A stretch of DNA of 64,000 bases from Buddleja alternifolia (taxonomy: Eukaryota; Streptophyta; Magnoliopsida; Lamiales; Scrophulariaceae): contig CM033396.1 of the NCBI GenBank assembly GCA_019426215.1, positions 30,175,154 to 30,239,153 on the forward strand, written 5' to 3'. Position numbers and translations under genes: made by a program. Under the pieces are notes generated by a model. The model had not been told where the DNA came from. It was given only the letters and a program-made list of their open reading frames with translations, and searched no databases. Below, in pieces: positions 38,486-50,558 of this stretch (position 1 is the first letter of the stretch; every line of letters begins with the position of its first letter).

Positions 38486-38746
38486 GGTGGGCCATTTAGC
38501 CCACATTATATTATGGACCTGGGCCTTCACGGGTCTCATGAACTGGGCCTGGCCCACACCTACTCATTAGACAAAATGACATCCTTCTATACATGGTGGG
38601 CAAATCTTGACCGTTAATCTCATTGCAAACAGCTGCTGCTGATGTACTGTAAATACCACCCTTCTGTAACTCTCACTTCCTCTCGCATAAAATTCTCAAT
38701 TTGAGAAGAAGAATAATAATAATAATCACAAATTAAGTCATTTTAG
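38486..38746 (+). promoter_or_regulatory. Promoter with site-II motifs and 5'UTR exon of the DCD gene
   Basis: Between 38486 and 38560 there are several TGGGCC/GGCCCA words in both orientations. These are site-II elements that bind TCP-type factors and are typical of plant housekeeping promoters. Downstream, a leader with AAT repeats ends in TTTTAG|GTACGA at 38746, a good splice donor. It pairs with the acceptor CCTTTGTAG|C at 40699, giving a non-coding first exon and a 1.95-kb leader intron. The transcription start, roughly 38640, is inferred. Confidence 0.5.
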
Positions 38747-40699
38747 GTACGAATTCTTTGCACTTGTTTTCCAGTAATCTGTTGATTGACGTTTCTGTAT
38801 ATATATCTTCGGATGTGTATGTATTTTGTACAGTGTATGTGTTCTCACGCTCATGTATTGATGTAACAATTGTATGTTTGCTTATATGATTTGGATTTTG
38901 GATTCCTGGGTCGATTAATTGAAAAAAAATTTCTGTTTCTAGGTTTTTGTGTTGCTTGCTAGTTTAGTACTTCTTTTGCATTCTGAATTGCTAATTTAGG
39001 ACTATAATCACTGGTTTATCCTTTAATGGCTTGTTTGTTTAGAAAAATGTATGATAAGTCGATATGTTTATATGATGTATAACTTTTTTCAGATGAAAAT
39101 ATTTTTGATGCCTAACTAATTAAGCCAGAATTGGGCTTTTTTTTGTGTGCTTTTGACTTGGTTTTTAAGATGGTTTCCCACTTTCCCTTTTTGCCCTAAT
39201 CTATTGCATACACGAGTTTTCTTTCTTTGGATTGGAATCTTTTGAAAATTTGGTTGAGTGAACAAGATTTTATTCAATTTCTTTCATTTGGTAAAAGAAT
39301 TTGTCAGAGTTAGAGAAACTTTGTAACAGTTAGTTAATAGTTAATACCGGTCACCCTGAATTCCCGCTGTTCGAACACCCATCCACTTTTATCGTTTGTA
39401 TGAATTTTAAACCTCTATCCCGTGTTAAACTTGGTTGTCGTAATTATTGAACATACAGATTAGTATGATTGTTGAAATAAGCTGAAGGATTCCCTTTTTT
39501 AATATTAGCCTGGAGCATCTTATTAGCAGGATTCCGTGTTGATGGCGTAGTTTTGATTCTCGAGATCTCCGTGATTTCTGTATAGAGATTGGTGCTAATA
39601 ATGGATTATTTATGTCTGAAGCTTTTTTATCTCATTGAAAATGTGATTTGACGCACATAATTATTTTGTTACCTACTTCAACATATTGATAAAGTATGTC
39701 CATAAAATCAATTTTGTGAACGTATGATGCTCAAGCTTTCTCGGATCACTTACTCAATTGTATTTTACCACGTACGAAAAAGATGATAACGTCATCTACT
39801 AAAGAAATATTTTATTAGATGTCAAAAGCCACTCGTCAATTTGGGTCACATTCCTGTTTGTCACATGCCTTGTGATCCTAATTGTTGGAGGTCCATCGCA
39901 GCTTACCTTTAGTGCGAGCTAATTCCTTGCAGAAGATGGTCTTTGGAATTGGCACAATCTAATAGAATTGGTGAAAACTGTTTGAGTTTCAATTATGATT
40001 CCAGTGGGTAAATCTTGAATGTAGGGGTCTAAAGATTTCATAATATATAGGGGTCTAAAGATCACTGTGGGACCTGAAGAAACAGTTGGAATCATAAGCT
40101 ATATTGATCAGCGGTCCAAAAGGTCATTTCAAACAATGTTGGAAGCAGAGAGGATGAGAATCAGATTTTTATTTATTGACCAAAGACATTTTCTGTGAGG
40201 TGAATGAGATTAAAGTAGAAAAGTTCGAGAAGGACAATATGGACATGTCAGCCAATCGTGTATACTTTTGGTATTCTTCACGTCTCATTAGCAGATGATA
40301 GTACATGGATAGACTCGAAATGTAAATTACCAGTCAGACAGCCTAAGTGTCTGATTAAAGAGATTATATTAGCTCTACAGACAGGAAAGATTTGTCTAAT
40401 TATTATTATTGGAGCAGCTTATAATTTTCTTGTCAGATTATGTTGAACAATATTATGCTGTTATATTCCTTAGATCGTGTTAAAGATTGCTGGCATGTCA
40501 ATGCTTTTAAATGCATGACAGTTATTCTTAACATGTAAAATGTTATTCGGTTTCAGGCAATAGTGGTAAATTTGTTATGCTCACCATTTATTGATTGATT
40601 TCATCTAAGAGGTGTCTTATCCTTTTCCCTAGTAGTATTTTGTCTTCATGCTTTGTTAGTGATTTTATCTAAGAATGTTTTTTATCTTTTCCTTTGTAG

Positions 40700-43600
40700 C
40701 ATTTTGCTTATGGCCAAGGAAAAAGGTAAGAAATTTAAAAGAAAAGGGAAAAAAGTCGGCCAACAAAATGCTAAAATAAAAAAGAAGGTTCACAAGGTCA
40801 GTCCAAAGAAAGCTATTGTTCCTGTTCCTGCTCCTGCTGCCCCTACCGAGGCCACTGCTTCTGACCGTGAAAGAAACAGCAATGAAGGTTCCACACAGGG
40901 TAAAGAAAGGGAAATGCAAAAATCCAAGCGCCTTTCTGGATTTATCTTCATGTGTAATCCCAATACAAAGTTAGAATGCTACCAATACCGTGTCTTTGGA
41001 CTTCCTACGGGGCAAAAGGGTTTGGTGGAGGATATAAGGCCTGGGTCAAAGCTTTTTTTGTATGATTTTGAGCTAAAGCTTCTGTATGGCATATATGAAG
41101 CTACCTCCGTTGGAAAATTGAACTTGGAACCTGCTGCTTTTAGAGGGAAATTTCCTGCTCAGGTATATTATTAAATTCAACTCACTCAAAGTGGCGAGAC
41201 GTGTAAGAGGTTGAATTAAAAGAAGGGTTAGCTAGGAACGTGAACATACGAACAAAAAAAAGAAATGGCATCTCCTATTTATTTTTTTATCAATGGGGTG
41301 AGTTAATTTGTTGCATTATCACCTACCTTTATGCTTGCTTCTTATTTTATACTTAAATCGAGAACCTAACCAAGAATTGTCTAGTTTCGAATAACAAGAT
41401 TTCATGCTTTATTAATTGATTTTAAACTGCTATTATATTTTGTTTCCATAGACTAATTATCATAGTGTTTAGTCATTTATATGGCCTATTTATGTGCAAC
41501 TGTACTGTAGCTGCACCTATGAAGCCAAGCTATAACAAACTGCGTATATATTTGTCTGGGTGCAGAATTATATGAACTTATGAAGGTATTATGAGATTTC
41601 ATGAAGTAGGAATGGTTTTTTCTTATGTAGTAAATTCTAAATTTTCAATAATGATTTGCTTTCATGCATGGTGCAAAAGTTTGCTTCTATACTACATATA
41701 AAGTGAAGAGGACTTGGAGTGACCACCTTTGGTTTGCCAATTTTTTGGTCTGGCATTCCCGCCCCCCCTCTCGTAACTCACTTTTTCTTCTTCTTATTTC
41801 TCTCAATTATTCTTTTGTCTTTTTTCTTTAATTTGTTTATTTATCCTCTTTTCTAGTGCACTAAATTCTAACTGCTTATAATAATTGGCATAAAAACATC
41901 GATATAATTTATGTTTGATGATTTCAAGCAACACATACGATATTGGAATTTTTTATTATAACAAAATAATAAATGAAATAATTATTCTAAAATGATTTTT
42001 AAAGAATTATGCACACGCATCGAGTGTGCCACTGCGACTAGTACAAATAAATTCTCAGAGGTGCTTAGAGATTTTTTCAACATATCAAGATGTGAAATCA
42101 GGACATATTATGGCCTAATGGAAATAGCTTCTGAAATCTTACTTACAGCACTGGACCAAAAGCTAAATTACCATTTTGATTTGGTTTTCTTGTCCAAGGA
42201 AACAAACACTTGGTTTGACTACATCATTTCATTAATCTGTGCATCAGTAGTGCCTAAAAAAGCTGTTATTGACCTGATCAGCTTCACCCACCTTTATTGT
42301 TTTTGCTGACAGAATGACTTTTTTGGTGATCTGAGGCTGCCCGTTTTCTTACTTGCAGGTAAAATTTAAAATATTCAAGGAATGCCTTCCCATGCCTGAG
42401 AGTTCTCTCAGGCATCTTATAAAGGAGAATTATACTGGTTCGAAATTCAAGCAAGAACTCAGTGGGAAACAAGTAAGTCTTTTTCTCTTTATCCAGCTGT
42501 GGAGTTAATGTATCTTATCAGCTGGATATTGTGCTTATCTTAAAAAGTTTCACTAGTATACTAAAGAAGAAGTTTTTCGTTCAAAGCAGGTTAAAAAACT
42601 GTTATCATCATTTCGTCCTCTTAACGTATCATCGAGTCAACCTGCACCTCGTGCTATGGCAAATGTACCGCTACCACGGGCAATGCATCCCTCAGCAATT
42701 CCAAATCAGTTTAATCATATTCCTTATATTCCACAATCAGTAAATCCCCAAACTGTTCCAAAGGCGAACTATCTGCAGCTTGGGTACCATAGACCAGCAG
42801 CTTACTTGGACTGTGTACCTCCAAGTTTGAATCATCAAAGTTTGCCGGCAACAAGGAGTTATCATGCTGCCAATTCTCAACGACCGTCCTTCGTCCAAGG
42901 CATTGCCCATGGGGTGCAGCAGCCACCCTATTCAAGGTACTTTTCTCTTCAACTCACTTGACTGTTCTTTAGGTTGGTGAGTGTGTGTGTGTGTGTGTGT
43001 CTGTGTGTGGAGGGGGGCGACTTAAGTTAGAGACATATGGTTCCAAGTTAACATATTCCATTTTAGGTTCTATCTTATTACGGGATGTTCCAAAAAGGAA
43101 ATAAGAGCATTAAATTTGGGAAAGGAGTAATATGTAGATCCCAATATTCTTATGGCTAATAGGTATAATTACCTCCCGAAAGAAGGGTCGGACTATGTTA
43201 TAAATTTTTTATTTAATTGTTGATATTCTTAACTCAGAGAACCTGTAATGTCAAATAAGACCCTAAAGCCATTTTTTATTTTGGGTTTTTAATAGTGATA
43301 GACCTCAAAGGGCCTTCCCCTAATTTTCCAAACAAGGGGGTTACTTCTTAATTAGGCCACCCCTTGTATGTTGTTTACCCTTCTCCTTAAACTTTTTCCC
43401 CATTTAATCAACAAAAAGATGTTCCACTGACTTTCAATACTTCGAAACAGGCACGGAACTATAGAAGAGAGGCCTCCTCATGACCAACTCACCAGTTTGG
43501 AAAGGCAATATAATCTTTGAACATTTTTCCCCTTTTCAATCAATCAACAGAAGATATTTTGCTGATACTCAAATAATCCTTTGACAGGTACAGGCCCGTA

Positions 43601-44122
43601 GAACAGAGAGCCTCTCATGATCAAGTAACCACCTTAGCCAGGCAGTATCAACAGATGCCTTTACAGAGAGAAGCAGCACTGTATCAAAATAATGCTGCCC
43701 CATATAACTCCAACCTGACAGGGCCACCTCAGCATACTTCATCAGCTGCACAGCCACAAGCGCCGTCTCCTTATCACCCACTCCCTTTACAGAGGGGCCC
43801 ACTATATCAAGATAATGTAGCTGCATACAACTCCAACCTGACGGGTCAAGCCCAATATGCTTCATCATCAGGCCCGCAACCTCAAGGCCCAGCTCAGGCC
43901 CAATATACTTCATCACTTTTGCAGCCACAAATTACGAGTCATTATCATCAATTGCCTCTACAGAGAGAAACGGTATATCAAGATAATGTGGGTGCATACA
44001 ATTCCTATCCTGCTTCATCAGTTGCACAGACACAAGTCCTGGCTCCTCCTGGAGTATCCCAAGGGAGTGCTACCGTCTCTACTTATTATTCATATGCTGG
44101 GGCAACCCATCTGAGGCGTTGA
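40700..44122 (+). CDS. DCD-domain protein, 4 coding exons
   Basis: Coding exons 40710-41162, 42359-42472, 42590-42936 and 43588-44122 join in frame into 482 residues; 40700-40709 is leader. The ATG at 40710 is preferred because the upstream in-frame ATG at 40653 lies in the leader intron. Residues 1-75 are highly basic (KGKKFKRKGKKVGQQ). Residues about 73-197 form the DCD (Development and Cell Death) domain, with GFIFMCNPNTKLECYQYRVFG at its start, then GLVEDIRPGSKLFLYDFE, GIYEATS and FPAQVKF. The C-terminal half is low complexity, rich in Gln, Pro, Ser and Tyr, with three degenerate repeats (LPLQR...YQDN...YNS). DCD proteins are plant-specific and some respond to stress or pathogens; the role of this one is unknown. 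A second, stop-containing copy of the exon 4 start lies in intron 3. Confidence 0.92.
42976..43012. repeat. GT microsatellite in DCD gene intron 3
   Basis: A run of GTGTGT of about 34 bp with one interruption, in the intron between exons 3 and 4. Confidence 0.9.
43451..43520 (+). pseudogene. Duplicate copy of the start of DCD gene exon 4, with an in-frame stop
   Basis: The sequence after the acceptor-like AAACAG at 43450 resembles exon 4 at 43588 throughout. In the phase set by exon 3 it reads RHGTIEERPPHDQLTSLERQYNL followed by TGA at 43518-43520. The true exon reads RYRPVEQRASHDQVTTLARQYQQ. The upstream pyrimidine-rich intron end (CTTTTTCCCCATTTAATCAAC against TTTTTCCCCTTTTCAATCAA) is duplicated too, so the unit is 137 bp. 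If used, it would end the protein early, without the Gln/Pro repeats. Confidence 0.85.
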
Positions 44123-44830
44123 TTTAAGTATAACTGGAGATGGATTTGAAGGAGTTCTGACGGTGCTAATTTACTTGTTTAGGAGAAAAACCAAGGTGAT
44201 AGTTACAGTAAAACTTTTGAACTACATGCTAGTAGTGATAGTTAATTGTTGATGTTGCTCAACTTGCTTCAAACATGTTCTTGAGTTTGATACTACATTC
44301 TGACTGTAAATGTAAGATGACTTTTAAGCTTCATTGTTTACAAATTTTGGTATATGATCTTTTCTGTCTTGCAGTGATATGGTCAAATAGATTTTTTGAG
44401 GTTAGTTTGGTTTCGTTTTCATTTTCTGCTGTGTTTACAAAAGGTGAATGATGTCATCCCATTCTGTACGGAATTATTTGGATTAGTTGAGTAGAAAAAA
44501 TCATTACTTGTATTGACATGTGCAGAATGACTAAATAAAGAAAAATAAAGTTGACATGTTAAGAAAATAAACTATGTTTCTTTATTTGTTTTTAAACATG
44601 TACACCATATTTTAAAAGGAAGTTAAGGAAAAAGTCCCCTTCTGGACACACACGGTCACTTCACTTGATGTTTGAGAAATTACTTAAACATCGCCTTTTT
44701 TTCTTGAACAATAAATATACATATCTAAGTTAGATCAAAAAAGCGCACAAGTCTTTATACAGAGTTGGTCCTTTAGCACAAGATTATGTACAATACACAA
44801 AAGGTTCTTACACAAAATAGGAGTACAGAA
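44123..44830. other. DCD gene 3'UTR and spacer
   Basis: AT-rich sequence after the stop at 44120-44122, probably the 3'UTR in its first 250-400 bases. Nothing else is recognised before the LINE relic. Confidence 0.5.
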
Positions 44831-44839
44831 ATTCGGCAG

Positions 44840-45595
44840 GAATAGTAGTAGTTTGCATATTTACATCACAATAGCAAAACTAAATTTGGAGGTGCTGGAG
44901 CTCAGTCCAGGGCCCCTGCAAGTCAAACAGCAAAACAAAAGCACATGGTCGGTCTTAATAATTAAATTCTTCAATTGTAGCTTAACAGCCAGTTGGATGC
45001 CAAATTTTTGCAAGATTGTTAGTGGTGATTCTAATGTGCATAGAAAAACCACTACAAAGTCACCCCGTTGATCTCGTATGACCCTCCCTATAACAGCCGA
45101 ACCCAGATTGCGCGAGGAAGAACCGTCGATGTTTAACTTGTACCAATTCTGTGGAGGCGCAGGCCATTTTAGATATAAAAATTTGAGGGGGGAGAAGGGT
45201 GGGTTAGTCGTGTTTGTGGTACGATAGCTGAGTCAGGGTTTTTTCGGTATTGATCCAGTTGTTGATGTGAGCATTTTGGAAAATAGGCTTTAAAGATGCA
45301 CTATTAGGTGTACAGTCTGAGGAGAAGTTGGGGGCTGGAAAGCGACAATGTGTGGAGTTGAAGAAGCAGATTGGAGGTTGACAAGATGGGGAAAGTAGAC
45401 TGTATTTTATGGTGGATCGGTGCAAAGATAGGGCAATCATGGAAGAGATGGGTCAAGGTCTCTTCTACTACGTTGCACAAAGTACTGTTGGGATATTGTC
45501 GCGTGCTAGAAGCCATGAAAAGAAGAGAGCCTTGGGGGAGAGTTTTAGTTTCCACACAGAGGTCCAGGGAAGAGCAAGTAGGGTATGGGGATTAA
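44840..45595 (-). pseudogene. LINE remnant: zf-RVT plus RNase H-like domain
   Basis: Read on the - strand, the frame around 45555-45304 contains CNVVEETLTHLFHDCPIF, the zinc-binding motif after plant LINE reverse transcriptases (Cys, His and Cys spaced as usual). Farther on, about 45175-44870, comes WYKLNIDGSSSRNLGSAVIG and VIRDQRGDFV, the start of the RNase H-like RVT_3 domain. Its catalytic Asp follows the usual LNIDGS pattern. The reading then passes LAVKLQLKNLIIKTD. Frameshifts separate the parts and the RT itself is missing. Confidence 0.78.
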
Positions 45596-45639
45596 GTTTA
45601 GAGCAGGATGAAGAACTCATAGCATACCAACTCTAGCTC

Positions 45640-45890
45640 AGTAGCTTCGTAACTCATTAACTCAGTAGTTTCCCTGATGTAGCTCAATAGCTATCAGTTT
45701 ATATAGTAAAGCAAGCCCCTTCCTTCCTGCCCTATGACTAGTAGGTCAGCCAATTGGGGTATTATTCTCAATCGCGAAAGGCTCGCTCTCGCTGATCCCT
45801 TAAGGATCCTAGTACTTGTTCCCATTTCGCTTCCTTCTTTTTCTTGTGAGTTAACTCAAGGAAAGAATTATCGTAGTTAATCACAAAAAC
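45640..45890. other. Possible organelle-derived insertion
   Basis: This stretch differs in texture from its AT-rich surroundings. It contains GCAAGCCCCTTCCTTCCTGC, CCTATGACTAGTAGGTCAGC and GAAAGGCTCGCTCTCGCTGA, which resemble non-coding plant mitochondrial DNA in style. No organelle gene is present. Assignment is by resemblance only. Confidence 0.3.
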
Positions 45891-46049
45891 CTTACATGGG
45901 CGCGGTAGAAGAGATTGTGTGGATTAGTGCAGCTTTCCTAAAAGCAAAGAAACTCCGTCATTTGCTGTATGGACAAGACGATTGTGATTGCTAGATAGAG
46001 GTGTTGAATTGAAAATTGCAGCCTCTAAGCTAGCATAGATCCTCGCCTC

Positions 46050-46346
46050 TAGGGGTGTAACTTGAGCCGAGCCAGCTCGAAATGAGCTCGACTCGAGCTT
46101 GAGCTTCCGTTCGAGCTCGAGCCAGATTTCCTCTATTCGAAGCTCGTAAGCTTTTATATTTTTAATATTCATATCTTTTTAATATATTAATTATATTTAT
46201 AAAAATAACAAAGAAACTCAAAATCTAAGCAAAATTGAGCCCAGGCTCGCGAGCCGAGCTGGTTTTTCGGCCAACGACCTCAAGCTCGAGCTCTCGAAAC
46301 TAAGCTTAACGAGCTCGAGCTCGAGCTTAGCTCGTTTACACCCCTA
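46050..46346. mobile_element. Short TIR element with GAGCTCGAG repeats
   Basis: The left end TAGGGGTGTAACTTGAGC and the right end, reverse-complemented as TAGGGGTGTAAACGAGC, are terminal inverted repeats. The body of about 297 bp is full of GAGCTCGAG words in both orientations, so the whole can fold. No obvious target duplication is visible and no coding frame is present. Confidence 0.65.
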
Positions 46347-46354
46347 GCTGGAAT

Positions 46355-47294
46355 CAAGGTATTAAATATCAGTATTGTTGTATATTTCGGGGTATTAAAT
46401 TTACAAAAATTTTGATGAAAATTTCAAGGAATCATGAAAATTTATAAAAATAATGTATAATTTCATTTTCGATTCTAGAGAATCATGAAAATTTATAAAA
46501 ATAATTGAAAATTTTAGATGAAACTTTGGGTATCTTTAATTTACATGATTATGCATTGTTTACATTAAATAATATTGTGTGTATAATGTATATATAGTTA
46601 GCTTTGTTAATTTGTATGGGTAAAATATGTCGCGAAAATTTAAAATAAGTAGGATTTGGAAATAATGTAATGATTAAATAGCTTTAAAACTTCATTAAAG
46701 AAAAAACATACAAATTTCATAAAATATATTATTTGAATTTATATGGAATGTCTAAAATTAAAATCGATATATTTCGTCTCACATCAATTTTTCATACTCG
46801 ATAATTGTGGTCTCAAGGAAAAAAAAATCTAAAATTAATCTATACATGTTATAATTAAACATAAATATTTAAATTAAATATAAATAATTTAGGGTGGAAA
46901 ATCTGTTTTATTGGCAGAGATCATAATGTTGCTGCCCATAACTTGTGTCAATGGGGCTTTGTTAACAATTACTTGGGGTCAGTCAAACTTAAAACGCTGA
47001 GCTGTTTTGTAATTTGGGAATCATTCTCCCTTTTTGTACTTCTGCATTTACGCAATTTTATGAATGAAGCCATTAATTATCAAAACAAAATATAAATAAT
47101 TTATTATTATCTTTAAATTTTGGGTTTCGGTCAAACTTTCGAGGTTTTCAAGTTTCGATGGAAGTTTCGGAAAATTTCGGGTTTCGGTTGAAATTTCGAT
47201 AGATATTTTTCAAAATTGGATCGAAAGTGAGATTTTACTTCGGGATCCTAGGAAATCCAAAATTTTGGGATTTCGACAGAAATTTAAGACCATG
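46355..47294. mobile_element. Non-autonomous hAT-like element, 940 bp
   Basis: The left end CAAGGTATTAAATATC and the right end, reverse-complemented as CATGGTCTTAAATTTC, are terminal inverted repeats. Flanks are GCTGGAAT (46347-46354) and GCTGGAAC (47295-47302), an 8-bp target duplication with one mismatch, the length expected for hAT transposons. The inside has TTTCGG/CCGAAA blocks in inverted orientation and no transposase. Confidence 0.7.
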
Positions 47295-47302
47295 GCTGGA
47301 AC

Positions 47303-49370
47303 AACAATCCAATGGTAGAATGATTTTACACTGAATTCACCATTAGAGGATCAAGCCCAGGTAGTCCTGTCGGGCTGTGGAGTGGAATGCCTTTATTTAA
47401 TTGTGCATAGTAGGACCCCACAACACTCAGCAGTTTGGACGTGCCCCAGTGGAAAGTGGCTGGATTGATATATTCCGACAAAAGTTGGTTGTGCAACTAT
47501 GGGGAAAATTATATGCTACACCGAGACCAATGATCCCAGTGTAGCACACAATGTTAGGTGCAAGGGTATTATAGTGAAAGGCACATCAACCACATTCATC
47601 CAACGATGTATTGTACACCGAGACCATTGATCTTGATCCATGATAGAATTACCCACAACTCTATAAAATATCATCACGGGTAAAAGGTCTCAAGTCTCAG
47701 CCACTGGTCGGTCCAAAAGTTGACGGATCAGCCGTCTCCTGAGATGTTGATGTCATTCACAAAACTGTTGATAATCCAATTTTCCCTTAGACTATATATA
47801 TAGTTATATTTTGCATGACAATATATATATATATATATATATTATTTTTTTAATTCAAGAGGAAGGGGGATATACCCTATATATCTGGTCCAACAAATTT
47901 GGGTTGATAGTTATAATTTTGAGCCATAAAAATTCTATCTACCTCCATACAAAAGGGGAGAGCCACAACTTGTGACAGATTGGATTCGAACCCAAGATAT
48001 CTTACATAAAATAAGAGGTCTTTGACAAAATATATTGGATACTTGTTATCTCTTTTTTTTATTTTATTTTTGGAAATTGGATACTTGTTATCACCCATTA
48101 AGTCAACGGTATGAATGTAATATATTTTTATTTAAATTGTTTGAGCCAATGATTTGTTTATTCTTTTTTAATGAGCCTATAATTAACTGTTATTATTTCA
48201 CTAAAAAAACCTCTTTAAGCATATGATAATTAAAATGATTAGTTAATTAATGCAATAATTATTAATTATTTTAACTGCTGAATTTATGAAATAATTATTT
48301 AACTAATCTATTAAGCAATTTTTTTGTAGTTGAATAATAGTAGTTAAATTAAAAATATTAATTAAATAATTATCCGTATATCTTAAGATAAACTTAAAAT
48401 AATTAAGTAATTGAATAATCATAGTATAATAGATCAATTATTCTATTTAAACGTGAAAGCCAACTTGGTTGAATGCCATCAGTATCTCATTAATACGTGA
48501 GACATCTGTGTTTGGTTTTGTCAAACCCATTTTGGCCAAAACTTGTTTGTTTTGTGTTTTTTTGACCAAAAATAAATTTTTTGGTCAAAAAAATTGTTAG
48601 CTATTGTCTCCCTATTTGTCTCTACTTTAGGGTACCTACTAATTACATCAACTACAATATAATCATTTAAAACTTATATTATATTATATTTTTCAATCAT
48701 TAACTAATTATAAACACAATTTTTCAGACAAAAACTTACATGATTTGACTGCTACAGTAACTTTTGTCTCTTCTGAAAATAAAATCAAACACTAAACCAA
48801 ACACATTTTCATCAAAATACACAACTTCCAATAAACCTTTTCACCAAAAAAAAACCCTAAAATAAAACCAAACACAACCCTAGTTTTCAATCTTCACCCT
48901 TATGCCCCGCTCAACGCAATTTGGTTGAATGCTATCAGTATCTCATTAATACGTGAGACGTCTAGTTTTCAATCTTCACCCTTATGCCTCGCTGTTGTAA
49001 ATCCAAAAGAAAAACTCTATTTAAAAATGACTAAATTTTAGAAAAACTTATACTATATTTATCATAATCAGTTATTTTTATTAAATGATTAATTTTTAAC
49101 TAATTAATAGTAAACTAATCAAGGAATGTATTCATGAAATTTAAAGAGAACAAACATATGCTAATTTTTTATTTTCAAAGTTGCAGTATTTTCTATCAAC
49201 CGCATTATACTTTTGGAGCAATACTGCAACTTTTAAAAGACTTGGGGTGAGCTTTGACCTTCTTTTATAATTTGAGTGGCTATTTTTGCTTATAGTCGAA
49301 GTTGGGTGGTCAAAAATGAAATTTGCCAAAATATTTCCGGGAAATATATAAATATATAAGAAATTTTTTT
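47303..49370. other. Repeat-rich intergenic region
   Basis: No gene is supported. It holds a tRNA-like SINE candidate near 47860-48020 (TTCGAATCC word on the - strand), an (AT)n run at about 47823-47842, and a MITE-like unit at about 48509-48877 with ends GTGTTTGGTTTTG and AAAACCAAACAC. It also has direct repeats at 48463/48919 and 48882/48964. Confidence 0.45.
48509..48877. mobile_element. MITE-like element with TTTGGTTTT ends
   Basis: The left end GTGTTTGGTTTTGTCAAAC and the right end AAAATAAAACCAAACACAA are imperfect inverted repeats. The body is about 370 bp, AT-rich and non-coding. Target duplication not established. Confidence 0.45.
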
Positions 49371-50113
49371 ATTTTGGTCCCTCAGTCATACCGCTAATCC
49401 GATTTTGGTCCCTCAGCTATATTGCTTATCAAATGTAGTCCCTTACCTACCACATTTTCATCAAATGTGGTCCCTCCGTCTAATTTTCTGGAAAATTGGT
49501 AATTGTTAGGATTAATTGAAATGTCAAAAATTATACTTTGGAGTAAAAATTATATTTTGCACTCCAAAGTATAATTTTTGACATTTTCCACCTCAAAGAA
49601 GAATAATTGACAAAATTCATCATTTAATCGTAACTTTATTTACAAATTACATCACAATCCATTTTTCATCCATATCTACGATTTTACTACAATATTTAAA
49701 ACAACAAAATGCAAAAGAGAAGATGTTAATGAAAAAGAAAAATATTTTAGTAATTATATTTTGTTGGTGATCCGCATTACAAATTGGATAAAACTGCTGC
49801 TAAATCAAAGCAAGAAATCATGACCTAGTAATGGTGAGTTGCTAATTTTATCTTCAACTTTGAAAAATTATGTTAAGAGGGTGAAATTTGATAATTATTC
49901 TTTTATGGGTGGAAATTATCAAAATTTGTGCTTTTGGGTTACAAAATATAATTTTTGTCATTTCAATTAATCCCAATGATTATCTATTTGATAAAAAAAT
50001 TAGACGGAGGGACCACATTTGATGAAAATGTGGTAGTTGAGAGACTCATTTGATAAGCGATGTAAATGAGGAATCAAAATCAGATTTGGCGTATTACTAA
50101 GGGACCAAAAATG
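49371..50113. mobile_element. Foldback-type element with long inverted arms
   Basis: The left arm begins TTTTGGTCCCTCAGTCATAC and includes CATTTTCATCAAATGTGGTC and TTAGGATTAATTGAAATG. The right arm carries the reverse complements in mirror order up to about 50110, so arms of 150-190 bp can pair. A further partial arm copy follows at 50115-50235. No coding frame is present. This is a common plant intergenic repeat type; the superfamily is uncertain. Confidence 0.7.
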
Positions 50114-50235
50114 AACAATTATTAATTTGACAAAAAATTAGACTGAGGAACCACATTTGATGAAAATTTGATAGTTTAAAGATTACATTTGATAAACAGT
50201 GTAACTGAGGGACTAAAATCGGATTCGGCGGACAA

Positions 50236-50558
50236 AAAATGAAATTTTCCCATTACAAAATGAAAAAAAACTTGCCGATTTTGGAGCAAACAAGATTGCT
50301 GACTAGTCTTATCGAAAAAAAAAAAAAAAAGATTGCTGACTAGAACAACACTTTTCCCTGTTAAACAAAACAACTACTTCAAAAATCCTTTCGACTGCAA
50401 TTCTCAATTTAACGAAATATACAACCTCAAAATGTGAATATGCAAAACCCCACTGCTTTTCTTTGTATGCAGAAATGATTCATTCATAGTAGTTTTTTTT
50501 ATTTTGATTTGGATACAAGAACACTGAAGAAGAGAAAAAAAAAAAATAGAAAGTAAAA
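50236..50558 (+). promoter_or_regulatory. Upstream region and leader of the small conserved gene
   Basis: AT-rich sequence with poly(A) runs before the ATG at 50559. The purine-rich GAAGAAGAG leader is typical of plant 5'UTRs. No specific motif is recognised. Confidence 0.35.

Noticed and set aside
41992..42309. 105-residue frame in DCD gene intron 1
   Set aside because: No recognisable domain; lies wholly inside an intron whose flanking exons join cleanly.
43569..43928. 119-residue - strand frame
   Set aside because: Antisense shadow of the repeated exon 4 of the DCD gene.
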